A stretch of 32,286 nt of DNA from Chitinophagaceae bacterium UBA7600 (GTDB lineage Bacteria; Bacteroidota; Bacteroidia; Chitinophagales; Chitinophagaceae), in contig DLKC01000064.1 in NCBI GenBank assembly GCA_002478885.1, positions 1 through 32,286 on the forward strand, read 5' to 3'. Position 1 is the first letter of the stretch. Every line of letters begins with the position of its first letter. Of the stretch, positions 8,433 through 16,580 are shown piece after piece. The translations under genes were made by a program, and so were the position numbers. Below the pieces are notes generated by a model. The model saw only the letters and a list, made by a program, of their open reading frames with translations. It did no database searches and was not told where the DNA came from.

Positions 8433-8483
8433 CAAAACTAGCTGTTGTTGTAAATATTTCCCATACCCCATCAGGTGATTTTA
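8433..8483 (-). promoter_or_regulatory. Promoter with shared 20-bp motif, response regulator gene
   Basis: TACCCCATCAGGTGATTTTA (plus strand, 8464-8483) lies exactly 23 bp upstream, in the minus sense, of TAGTTTTG (8433-8440), a perfect TAnnTTTG box. The motif overlaps the last codons and TGA stop of the upstream kinase gene, so its conservation is not simply intergenic drift. The leader would be about 110 nt. Confidence 0.65.
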
Positions 8484-11400
8484 TATTTTAGTGACAAGGA
8501 AGTTCCTTTTTCTTTTGCTGATCTCAAGGAATATGTTGCGTTCATTTCTTTTGCCCTTTTTTCCATATTGCCGAGGCCGTTGCCTTTTTTTATCATGGCT
8601 TCGTCAAATCCTTTTCCATTATCTGTAACAGAGAACTCCAGCATGCCATTTGATTCCTTTACCGAAAGCTCAAGGGTTGAGCCTTCGCTGTATTTGACGG
8701 CATTGTTGATGGCTTCTTTGCAGAAGAGATAGATATTGCGCCGGGATTCTATTGATAAATCCACCGGGTGCATTTTTGCGGGCAGGTTTAATACCACTTT
8801 CATTCCTTTTATGGCGCACATATCTCTTGCATATTCTTCCAGGCGCTGAATAAGTTTTGGCAAAGAATCCTGTTCAGGGTTTATGAGCCATACGATATCA
8901 TTGAGTTTGTTCACCATCTCACCAGAAGACTGCTGCATTATGTTTAAAGACCTCTCAACTTCAGCAGTATTTGCATTCTTTATTTGCTGTTTGGTCATGT
9001 GACTATACATAGCAATACCACTGAGCGTTGCTCCAACTTCGTCATGTAATTCCCGGCTGATGCGAGAACGCTCCTCTATTAATGCATTTTGCATACGGAG
9101 TTTTTCAACAAGCGCCTTTTTTTCTTTTATTAGTGCCTTAATACGCCACTTTACAAATACCCGGATCATTGAAATAAAGAGAATAATGTAAACACTATAA
9201 GCCCACCAACTGCGGTACCATGGCGGCAATATCCTGAAAGTATAAACCAGCGGCTCACTCCAGGTACCCTCAGCGTTTTGGGCTTTTAATTTAAAAGTAT
9301 AAGTGCCTTCAGGGATGTTTCCAAAGGTGGCGGTTGATTGATTTGTAACCGGATTCCAGTCTCTATCATAACCTTCCAGTTTGTATTGATATTTTACCAG
9401 GGAATTTCTTTGGGTTTCTATTGCATTAAAATCAAATGAGATGGTATTGTGCGCATAGGGAAGTATAAGATTTTGCGGAATGGGATACCAGGGGGTGATG
9501 CTGTCAAATTTTATATCTCCGAATTTATTCTCCATACTGTCTCTTTCGCTACTATTTAATAGTTTTTTTAGCGTAGTTGCTTCTTCAATAACGTTAGGAG
9601 CAGTTGTGTTGCTATCGACCTCAGGCACTTCCCATATGTGACTAGCAGGTAACAAATCATTCCAGCAAATATTTTCATTGTTTATTTTTATGCTTTGTAA
9701 AATAACGGTCAGGGGTTTAAGGTTTTTGTGAATTGCTTTATAATCGAATCGGACGAGGCCTGTTTTGTCTGAACCTGTGGCTATCCAGATAATTCCCCCA
9801 CTGTCCATAAACATATGAGTTACGTCTTGTACCGGGTAACCTGTTGAGGAGTTATAAATTTCAATTTGCGGAGTATACTCTTTTAACTGCTCATTACTTA
9901 AGTTGTTCTGAGCCGGTATGACTTCTTCTTTTCTGTTATCTTCTGTTAAGTTTGCATTAAAAGAAGTCAGCACCGCAAAGCCTGAATTAGTCCCAATAAT
10001 GATGTTTGATGCTGAATCAGGAATAATACTAGTGACTATATTATCAGGAAGCCCCTGTGCTACGGTATAATTATTAAAGTTTTCCCCATCATATCGGCTT
10101 ACTCCACCGCCAAATGTAGCGAACCATAGATTCCCTGTTTTATCTTCTGCAATCCAGTATACTACATCGTTAGCCAATCCCTGAGCAGTAGTATAATTGG
10201 TAAAACTTTTGCCATCATAACGGCTTACTCCACCATTACTGCCAAACCAAAGATTTCCTTTGTTATCCTCTGTGATGCACAAAATAGAATTATTGACCAG
10301 TCCCTGAAGCATTGTATAATGAGTAATCTGCTTTCCATCATAACAACTTATTCCCGACATACGTGTACCGAACCATAGATTTCCTTTTTTATCTTCAAAG
10401 ACGGTTCTTATCTCATTGTCTGACAACCATGCTGAAGAGATATAATTTTTAAAGCTTTTGCCATTGTAGCAGCTCACTCCTCCGGTTGTACCGAACCATA
10501 AATTTCCTGCCTTATCTGGTACGCAGGCATTGACACGATTAGCGGCGAGTCCTTGTGCAACGGTATAATTGATAAAACTTTTTCCATCGTAGCGGCTTAC
10601 CCCTCCCCGATTACTGCCAAACCAAAGATTCCCGTCCTTGTCTTTTGTCGTGTAAAATATATTGTTATCCGCTAGTCCATTTCTTGTTGTATAAGAGATA
10701 AAGCTTTTCCCTTCGTATCGACTTACCCCGCCGCCAAAACTACCGAACCAGATATTCCCTATTGCATCTTCGGTTATGCTTTGAATAAAATTATTGGCCA
10801 GTCCCTGCTCAGCAGTAAAGTTGATGAAATTCCTGCCGTCATAGCGGCTTACGCCTCCGCCGCGGGTACCAAACCAAAGATCTCCGTTTTTGTCTTCAGC
10901 GATTTTATATACTGCATTATTCGGAAGCCCCTCTGCGGTAGTATAATTGAAAAAATTTTTCCCATCAAAGCGACTTGCGCCACCTGCATCGGTACCAAAC
11001 CATAGATTTCCTTTTTTATCTTGTAATATGCATCTGACTAAATTGTTAGCCAATTCCTGGTTAATAGTGTAATTGGTAAAACTCTTGCCATCATATTGGC
11101 TTATGCTACCATTGAGGGTGCCAAACCAGATATTTCCCGATTTATCTACGGTAATGCATCCAACATAATTATTAGGCAGTCCTTGAGCAGTTGTATAATT
11201 GGTAAAACTTTTACCATCATACCGGCTTACTCCAAGGCGGGTACCTATCCAGATATTTCCTGATTTATCCTCTGCAATGGCATTAACATAATTATTAGGC
11301 AGTCCTTGAGCAGTTGTATAATTGGTAAAACTTTTACCATCATATCGGCTTAGCCCTCCACCAAAACTACCGAACCAGATATTTCCATATTTATCTTCAG

Positions 11401-11884
11401 TGATACACAAAATAGTGTTGTTGGGTGCCAACCCCTGCAAATTTGTATAAGTAGTAAACTTCTTGCCATCATATCGCGTTACCCCCCCGCCCTGGGTACC
11501 GAACCAAATATTTCCTGTTTTATCAATTATTGAGCAGTTGATAGCATCGAGGGGAAGCCCCTGATCAGCTGTGAAATTTTTGAAGAATCCAATGCCCTGC
11601 GCCTCAGGGGTTTTAGGCTTATGTGTAAAAGGATCAATGAATAAGTGAACAGATGCCGGTGCATTGGTAATGGTGCTTTCCGGTTTTCCTATTTCCTGCA
11701 ATAGTGATATTACTGGTTTGGCGCTATCAGGAAGCGTTTTCAACACGACTACGTCGGGAGGAGTTGTTTTTATTTTCGCTTTGCCCTGTTCTGTATTCTC
11801 CTTTCTGCTTTCAGAGCAAGAAGAATTAACAAACAGCCCGATAAATATTGTGATAAAAATATTAGCTACTCTTATTAATGTCAT
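8471..11884 (-). CDS. Histidine kinase with beta-propeller and Y_Y_Y sensor
   Basis: 1137 aa. An N-terminal hydrophobic segment ends in FVNSSC, a signal peptide or weak lipobox. Residues ~95-640 hold about 12 consecutive ~41-aa propeller repeats (GNIWFGTxGGGVSRYDGKSF, NYTTAQGL), followed by degenerate ones. A Y_Y_Y domain lies at ~808-885 (YKLEGYDRDWNP, GTYTFKLKAQN). One transmembrane helix follows at ~893-915. HisKA_3 has the phospho-acceptor His947 in SRELHDEVGATLSG, with DIVWLINPEQDS after it. HATPase_c has NIYLFCKEAINNAVK and DNGKG. It senses an extracytoplasmic ligand and would phosphorylate the regulator at 7670-8317. Unlike the SusR-type hybrids with fused receivers and AraC domains, kinase and regulator here are separate genes. 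Confidence 0.92.
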   Translation of the reverse strand: MTLIRVANIFITIFIGLFVNSSCSESRKENTEQGKAKIKTTPPDVVVLKTLPDSAKPVISLLQEIGKPESTITNAPASVHLFIDPFTHKPKTPEAQGIGFFKNFTADQGLPLDAINCSIIDKTGNIWFGTQGGGVTRYDGKKFTTYTNLQGLAPNNTILCITEDKYGNIWFGSFGGGLSRYDGKSFTNYTTAQGLPNNYVNAIAEDKSGNIWIGTRLGVSRYDGKSFTNYTTAQGLPNNYVGCITVDKSGNIWFGTLNGSISQYDGKSFTNYTINQELANNLVRCILQDKKGNLWFGTDAGGASRFDGKNFFNYTTAEGLPNNAVYKIAEDKNGDLWFGTRGGGVSRYDGRNFINFTAEQGLANNFIQSITEDAIGNIWFGSFGGGVSRYEGKSFISYTTRNGLADNNIFYTTKDKDGNLWFGSNRGGVSRYDGKSFINYTVAQGLAANRVNACVPDKAGNLWFGTTGGVSCYNGKSFKNYISSAWLSDNEIRTVFEDKKGNLWFGTRMSGISCYDGKQITHYTMLQGLVNNSILCITEDNKGNLWFGSNGGVSRYDGKSFTNYTTAQGLANDVVYWIAEDKTGNLWFATFGGGVSRYDGENFNNYTVAQGLPDNIVTSIIPDSASNIIIGTNSGFAVLTSFNANLTEDNRKEEVIPAQNNLSNEQLKEYTPQIEIYNSSTGYPVQDVTHMFMDSGGIIWIATGSDKTGLVRFDYKAIHKNLKPLTVILQSIKINNENICWNDLLPASHIWEVPEVDSNTTAPNVIEEATTLKKLLNSSERDSMENKFGDIKFDSITPWYPIPQNLILPYAHNTISFDFNAIETQRNSLVKYQYKLEGYDRDWNPVTNQSTATFGNIPEGTYTFKLKAQNAEGTWSEPLVYTFRILPPWYRSWWAYSVYIILFISMIRVFVKWRIKALIKEKKALVEKLRMQNALIEERSRISRELHDEVGATLSGIAMYSHMTKQQIKNANTAEVERSLNIMQQSSGEMVNKLNDIVWLINPEQDSLPKLIQRLEEYARDMCAIKGMKVVLNLPAKMHPVDLSIESRRNIYLFCKEAINNAVKYSEGSTLELSVKESNGMLEFSVTDNGKGFDEAMIKKGNGLGNMEKRAKEMNATYSLRSAKEKGTSLSLKYKIT
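10040..11530 (-). repeat. Tandem ~120-bp coding repeats (propeller blades)
   Basis: The propeller blades of the kinase repeat at DNA level with a period of about 120-123 bp. The best pair, 11168-11227 and 11288-11347, is essentially identical over about 58 bp (AATTATTAGGCAGTCCTTGA onwards). Such identity indicates recent blade duplication or homogenisation within the gene. Confidence 0.7.
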
Positions 11885-12390
11885 TTGCTATTTATTGAAT
11901 AATAAAAACTGCTCTACAAATAATCAGCTTCCTCTCCATTTCAAAAAAAACGCCATCGCCCACTTTCGATTGCATAGTTAGTTTCGCCCGATTTCATCTG
12001 CACTTTTTTTCATATTTCCAAACCGCAATGCAACCCATCCGCGATTTACATGGATCGTAATTTTTAATGGGGGCATGCATTTAACATAATTTCTGCAGGA
12101 TGCAGACGTGTAATCATAGCCGGAGGTATTAAGGACAAAGAAGCAAAAATCATGATACCAATACTATTTTTTGAGTCTACTATCGGAAAAAACCAATATC
12201 TCCATAGGTGCAATAACGGGTCTGCAGGAAAATAGAAAGTTGATTTTCCTTTTCGCAGCAGAAGTCTTTTGTTTTGGTGATTGAACATCTGGCACAGGAT
12301 TGTGGGGAGCAAATGCTATCATGAATTTATGTTCTTTCAAGCGAATAACAAGCTGGATTTTAGAGTCAATGTAAAAAACCCCTTGTTTTC

Positions 12391-12410
12391 GTTGCGTCGC
12401 ACTCTTTTAC
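12391..12410 (+). repeat. Intergenic repeat, copy D (inverted partner of E)
   Basis: GTTGCGTCGCACTCTTTTAC differs from the core at one base. No GCCCGGC head is visible. It faces copy E, with about 74 bp between the two cores, and ATTCAC tracts lie between them. Confidence 0.75.
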
Positions 12411-12484
12411 CGGATGCTATGAGTCATCAAGGCAAAACGTGAAAACTCAATCACCATTCACAAATGACGATTCACGAACAGAAC

Positions 12485-12533
12485 GCACAAATGAGTGACA
12501 CAAGGAACGATGCCATAGGTGCAAAAGCCGGCC
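12485..12533 (-). repeat. Intergenic repeat, degenerate copy E
   Basis: The minus-sense core CTTGTGTCACTCATTTGTGC (12485-12504) is the diverged subtype, close to copy G. Its head GGCCGGC is near 12527-12533, and GCACCTATGGCATCGTTC between them matches the same part of copy C. It follows directly after the broken argH copy, in the same orientation. Confidence 0.65.
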
Positions 12534-12552
12534 AACAAGCTGCACCTGGTCA

Positions 12553-12892
12553 ATGGCGGAATGATAGGCATCAACAGCAAAAGCTGCCACTATTTTGTTC
12601 ATATTATCGCTTATATGATCGTTGCAGCGGTTGCCAATATTTCCTTCGTGTGTGTGCTGCATAACAGTTGAGTAGCTGTAATTGCCATTTTTTATGCCAA
12701 GGCCGACCTGTTTATATGCATCCCGGAACGGTGAATTTGTTCATTCACTTCAATATTGCTGAGCATGAGGGCGGCCATGCGGATACAATAACACAATGTT
12801 TCGAATGCCCGGAACAAATCTTCTTTCAGTAACTGCAGGTCCCGGTGATAGCCTGAAGGGAGGTTGGCGGTCAAGACGGTAAGTGTTTTCAT
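12553..12892 (-). pseudogene. Broken argH fragment fused to a kinase start
   Basis: The minus strand carries a partial copy of the 3' end of argH. It begins MKTLTVLTANLPSGYHRDLQ: the first seven codons copy the start of the TPR kinase (MKILTVL) and the rest matches argH from NLPSGYHRDLQLLKE. An internal deletion of about 67 bp, relative to argH 16784-16850, shifts the frame. The remainder (QHTHEGNIGNRCNDHIS, NMNKIVAAF, AYHSAI) continues in another frame and stops matching near 12553, before the argH end. The catalytic core is absent, so it cannot be a working lyase. Divergence from argH is clearly greater than that between the two kinase tails, so the argH piece is the older duplicate. The intact gene is at 16581-17927. 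Confidence 0.88.
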
Positions 12893-13192
12893 ATTGCAGA
12901 TTTGAGCATAGGTGATGTTTATGTTTTAACCCGTAGAAATAACCGTGATCCCATCCTGTATTCAGTTTCCAGCCCTACTGCTGCACCGATTTCCTGGCCA
13001 CGCTTTTTCATATTTGCCAACCCATTGCCTTTTTGGATGGTGGCTTCATTGAACCCTTTTCCATTATCTGCAATGGAAAGTTCGAGCGTATCATTTATTT
13101 CCCTCACTAAAAGTTCAAGGCTTGAACATTCACTGTGTTTTACGGCGTTATTGATGGCTTCCTTGCAGAAGAGATAGATGTTGTGACGGGTA
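12872..13192 (-). repeat. 321-bp duplicated block, copy 1
   Basis: This block aligns without gaps to 14941-15261 at a constant offset of 2069, with about 23 mismatches counted by eye (about 93% identity). It spans the last ~90 codons of the TPR kinase, the 26-bp spacer and the first seven codons of the following frame, here the argH fragment. Confidence 0.85.
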
Positions 13193-14961
13193 GCCATACT
13201 AAGTTTGACTTCCGACAGATTGGCATTAACCTTCACGTTTAAATGAATGTCTTTAGCACGGCACATGTCATTTGCATAATCTTCCAACTTCTGAACCAGC
13301 TTTTCCAGCGACTCCTGGGCGGGATTTAACAGCCAAACGATATCATTCAATTTTGCTACCATTTCGCTCGCAGATTGTTGCATGATGTTTAGCGACTTTT
13401 CCACGTTTTCCATTTGAGCAGACTTCATTTGTTCTTTGCTTAAGTGGCTGTACATAGCGATGCCGCTAAGTGTTGAACCTACTTCGTCATGCAGTTCCCG
13501 GCTTATGCGCAGCCTTTCATTTGCAATGGCCTGCTGGCTTTGTAACTTTCGTTTCTTTTTATACCGATAAAAGCTATAAAAGCCTGCAATTACGAGTAAA
13601 CAAATACCGGCCAGCGCCAGTTTTTTCTGTTGGTTTTCTGCTTCTGCAAGTGTGGCGCTTAATTGATTTTGGGCAGAGAGTAATTTTATCTGGTCTTCTT
13701 TTTTCTGCGTTTCGTTTTTCAGATTTATTTCAGCGACAATCTGCGCCTGCGTCGAGTCAAAGTAAAGACGTTCTTCGGTTTCACTCTTCCTGGCAAAAAG
13801 CAACGCGGTTTTGTTATCGCCCACTGCTTCGTAGCATACCGATAACATATTGCTGCATTCATATACTATCTTATGATCGGCAGTATCTGCTTTTGATAAT
13901 GCAATTGTAACTGCTGTTATAGCTTCCTTGTAACGCTGAAGTTTAAACAAAGCCTCACCCAAATATTGATAGAATTGCAACAGTATTTTCGGCTGGCTTG
14001 TATGAGCACTGTCGGCTATTCCTTTTTTATACCAGTTTATTGCTGCGTTATAGTCTTTTAAACCGGCGTAGGCGAGACCCATATTCAAGTAGTTGTCTTG
14101 CAGGTTAGTGGAATCTTTTACCCGGGCCATTAGTTGCAATGCAATTTGCGCGTGGTGAATTGATGAGTCGTATTGTGCAAGTGCATAAAATGAATAGCCC
14201 ATTGCATGATGGGCCTGGATCATTTGACTGTATCCTTGCAGTGTCTCATATATAGGCAGTGACATGCGGAAATATTCGAGCGCAATTTCATTTTTTTTCA
14301 AAGACTGGTAAGCGATGGCCGATTGAAGGTATTCATCAGCTAACCTCGGAAAATCACTCATTTCTTTTGCCAGCATAATCGCGCTGTCGGAATATACGAT
14401 GGTGCTATCGGGCTTTTTTTTCGCATAGTAGATACCTGACATATTACTATAAAATAAAATGGCGTTCTCTTTTTGCAATGCCGAATCGGTAACATTCTTA
14501 TTGTAACTGTTGGCAAGGCGTGAAAGAATTATTGCCGAGTCAGGCTTGTTGACCATTGTATAGTTGTCGGCGGCATTACTGCAGGCTGTTACAGCATTGT
14601 TGTAGTCTTTTGCTGAAAGGAAAATTTCTGCGGCCCTGAAAAAATTATTTGTCGAGATGCCCATGTTTCCATTAAAGCGCTGAATCAGCCCGATGCTGTT
14701 ACACGCTTTACCCTTTCCCCACGCATAATTTAGTTTATTGCTCAATGTAAGCTGGAGGGATGCGTAGTTCAATGCTCCATCATAATCGTAATGGCGCATG
14801 ATCTTTATTATTTCAAAATAGGTTTTAACCTTATTTGTGTCTTCCTGTTGGGCTTGCAGCGTTTTTAGCAATGAATCTATTTTTTGGTCCTGTGAAAAAG
14901 CTGTTGATGGCAGTGCCAACAGGGCAAGGGACAAAAGCAGCAGGACGGTAAGTATTTTCAT
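12919..14961 (-). CDS. Histidine kinase with periplasmic TPR sensor
   Basis: 680 aa. A signal peptide (MKILTVLLLLSLALLALPSTAFSQ) is followed by ~400 residues of helical tetratricopeptide repeats (GLAYAGLKDYNAAINWYKKG, LGEALFKLQRYKEAITAV). A coiled coil leads to a transmembrane helix at ~448-465 with basic residues after it. HisKA_3 has His491 in SRELHDEVGSTLSG, then DIVWLLNPAQES. HATPase_c has NIYLFCKEAINNAVKHSE and DNGKG. It should be an inner-membrane sensor kinase that detects something through protein-protein contacts in the periplasm. The seven-helix kinase ends 26 bp upstream, so the two are probably co-transcribed. There is no adjacent response regulator; the regulator at 7670-8317 is the nearest candidate. 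Its last ~90 codons are nearly identical to those of the upstream kinase. Confidence 0.9.
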   Translation of the reverse strand: MKILTVLLLLSLALLALPSTAFSQDQKIDSLLKTLQAQQEDTNKVKTYFEIIKIMRHYDYDGALNYASLQLTLSNKLNYAWGKGKACNSIGLIQRFNGNMGISTNNFFRAAEIFLSAKDYNNAVTACSNAADNYTMVNKPDSAIILSRLANSYNKNVTDSALQKENAILFYSNMSGIYYAKKKPDSTIVYSDSAIMLAKEMSDFPRLADEYLQSAIAYQSLKKNEIALEYFRMSLPIYETLQGYSQMIQAHHAMGYSFYALAQYDSSIHHAQIALQLMARVKDSTNLQDNYLNMGLAYAGLKDYNAAINWYKKGIADSAHTSQPKILLQFYQYLGEALFKLQRYKEAITAVTIALSKADTADHKIVYECSNMLSVCYEAVGDNKTALLFARKSETEERLYFDSTQAQIVAEINLKNETQKKEDQIKLLSAQNQLSATLAEAENQQKKLALAGICLLVIAGFYSFYRYKKKRKLQSQQAIANERLRISRELHDEVGSTLSGIAMYSHLSKEQMKSAQMENVEKSLNIMQQSASEMVAKLNDIVWLLNPAQESLEKLVQKLEDYANDMCRAKDIHLNVKVNANLSEVKLSMATRHNIYLFCKEAINNAVKHSECSSLELLVREINDTLELSIADNGKGFNEATIQKGNGLANMKKRGQEIGAAVGLETEYRMGSRLFLRVKT

Positions 14962-15261
14962 ATAACAGATTTGAGCATCAGTGATGTTTATGTTTTAACC
15001 AGCAGAAATAATTTTGATCCCATCCTATGTTCAGTTTCCAGCCCTACTGCTGCACCGATTTCCTGGCCACGCTTTTTCATATTTGCCAACCCATTACCTT
15101 TTTGAATGGTGGCTTCATTAAACCCTTTTCCATTATCTGCAATAGAAAATTCGAGCGTATTATTTATTTCCCTTACTGAAAGTTCAAGGCTTGAACATTC
15201 ACTGTGTTTTACGGCGTTATTGATGGCTTCCTTGCAGAAGAGGTAGATATTGTGACGGGTA
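14941..15261 (-). repeat. 321-bp duplicated block, copy 2
   Basis: Gap-free partner of 12872-13192. It covers the end of the seven-helix kinase, a 26-bp spacer and the first seven codons of the TPR kinase. Confidence 0.85.
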
Positions 15262-16316
15262 TCAACAGGTAGGTTATATCGGTATAAGCCTTCCGGCACT
15301 GAGGCAATAAAATGTATTTGTTTTGCAGCCGCCATTTCAGCTGCATAATCTCTCAGACGGTTAAGCAGTTGTAACAGGCTGGCTGTTCCTGGCTTTACTG
15401 TCAACACAAGATCACCAAGTTTATGGGTAATTTCCGAAGCAGCGTTGTGAATAATAGCTGCCGCGTTTTTTGCTTCCTTTATTTTTTGATCCTGTAACGC
15501 CTCGCCCAAAAGATGGCTGTACATATTTATTCCACTGAGCGTGCTGCCGATATCATCATGCAGTTCGGACGAGATTTTGTTCCTGAATTTTTCGACGGCC
15601 AGTTGTGATTGCAGCCTTTCAACCGCGAATTGTTTCTCCTGTACATGCCATTTGGCAAGGATTGCCATAAAGTAAAAGATCATGTCAAAAAGGACACCCA
15701 GCCTGATAAAGAATAACGGATAACTGTCTGTGAAAAGATTGTGTACCCCGAAATAGTTGCCCAGTGTTATCATGGACATCGTTATCAATGTTCCGGCAAT
15801 ACTGCATATTAATCCTGCTCCTACCAGGCTGGCATACGGCAATTTTTTTTCAAAAATCCGGAAGACTATGATGAGCGAAGGGATGGTGGTAAGAAAGTTG
15901 ACCAGGTAAAAAATGAATTGTTTGTTAACACGTAAAACTGTAAGCGTTACAAAAAGCAAGAACAACAATGGTATAAGCCAAAGCGTAACACGGAAGGTGT
16001 TTTTTACAATTCTATCATTCGATATACCCGAAAAAAAAGCTTTTAGAAAAAGCAGGTAAAATAAATTTTCGGCAATAATAACGGGTGTGTTTACATAATC
16101 ATACCAAAGGGAATCCCACACAACCTGTTCGGGTATATTAAAGAAGGTATACGGTGCGTTGATAAAAAAATACAATGCTGCAAATACAAGAAAAAGGTTG
16201 TAAAACAGAATGTCTTTCCGGCGTGTTACCAAGCAGAGAATGGAAAAAATCAATACCTGGAAAACCAATATTCCCTGTAAGAACAGATAAAATATTTCAA
16301 TTGATCTGTTGGTCAT
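14988..16316 (-). CDS. Histidine kinase with seven-helix membrane sensor
   Basis: 442 aa. The first ~225 residues contain about seven hydrophobic segments (~9-29, 37-57, 78-95, 108-130, 135-153, 164-186, 200-221), like the 7TM-DISM class but without the usual large N-terminal periplasmic domain. HisKA_3 follows with His253 in SSELHDDIGSTLSG. The usual DIVW segment is replaced by GDLVLTVKPG. HATPase_c has CKEAINNAVKHSE (Asn367) and DNGKG (394-398). It is probably an inner-membrane kinase sensing a membrane or small-molecule signal. It lies 264 bp downstream of argH and 26 bp upstream of the TPR kinase. Start: the first Met, which opens onto the first helix. Confidence 0.88.
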   Translation of the reverse strand: MTNRSIEIFYLFLQGILVFQVLIFSILCLVTRRKDILFYNLFLVFAALYFFINAPYTFFNIPEQVVWDSLWYDYVNTPVIIAENLFYLLFLKAFFSGISNDRIVKNTFRVTLWLIPLLFLLFVTLTVLRVNKQFIFYLVNFLTTIPSLIIVFRIFEKKLPYASLVGAGLICSIAGTLITMSMITLGNYFGVHNLFTDSYPLFFIRLGVLFDMIFYFMAILAKWHVQEKQFAVERLQSQLAVEKFRNKISSELHDDIGSTLSGINMYSHLLGEALQDQKIKEAKNAAAIIHNAASEITHKLGDLVLTVKPGTASLLQLLNRLRDYAAEMAAAKQIHFIASVPEGLYRYNLPVDTRHNIYLFCKEAINNAVKHSECSSLELSVREINNTLEFSIADNGKGFNEATIQKGNGLANMKKRGQEIGAAVGLETEHRMGSKLFLLVKT

Positions 16317-16580
16317 TCTGCGCAGCTTAAGTTATAACAGGTTTTCGCAGAATATTGATTGGTCAGTCAATGGTAACTGTCAAAGCTTTCTCAAGATAAG
16401 TTTAATTTTCCTTACAACGCCGTGTTCATAACCGTGATAATGCCGAAGCGTGAGTGTTTTGCGGCAGGATAGCAAATGCAGCAATATTGATTGTACGAGG
16501 CAGTGTGCGATCCCAGATCGTTCCTTCCGGGGCAGGCGCAGCGAAGCCGCCACGAGTTGCCAGTGCCGGAAACAAAACAA

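Larger units (their letters stand above)
11885..12552. other. Gene-free spacer upstream of the propeller kinase
   Basis: 668 bp without a supported gene. It holds the upstream region of the propeller kinase, repeat copies D and E facing each other, and ATTCAC tracts between them (12451-12478). A frame at 12064-12312 shows no family features. No copy of the 20-bp promoter motif was found. Confidence 0.55.

Noticed and set aside
12031..12047. CAACCCATCCGCGATTT, partly like the 20-bp promoter motif, upstream of the propeller kinase
   Set aside because: It is one base shorter, lacks the GGGT half, and no TTTG box lies 23 bp downstream.
12064..12312. 82-codon minus-strand frame in the spacer upstream of the propeller kinase
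   Set aside because: No signal peptide, no domain pattern, no -7 box or spacing that suggests a gene; composition looks like non-coding DNA.
16380..16580. 66-codon minus-strand frame between argH and the seven-helix kinase
   Set aside because: No domain pattern; a GTGTGCGATCCC word here resembles the repeat core only over about 10 bp.
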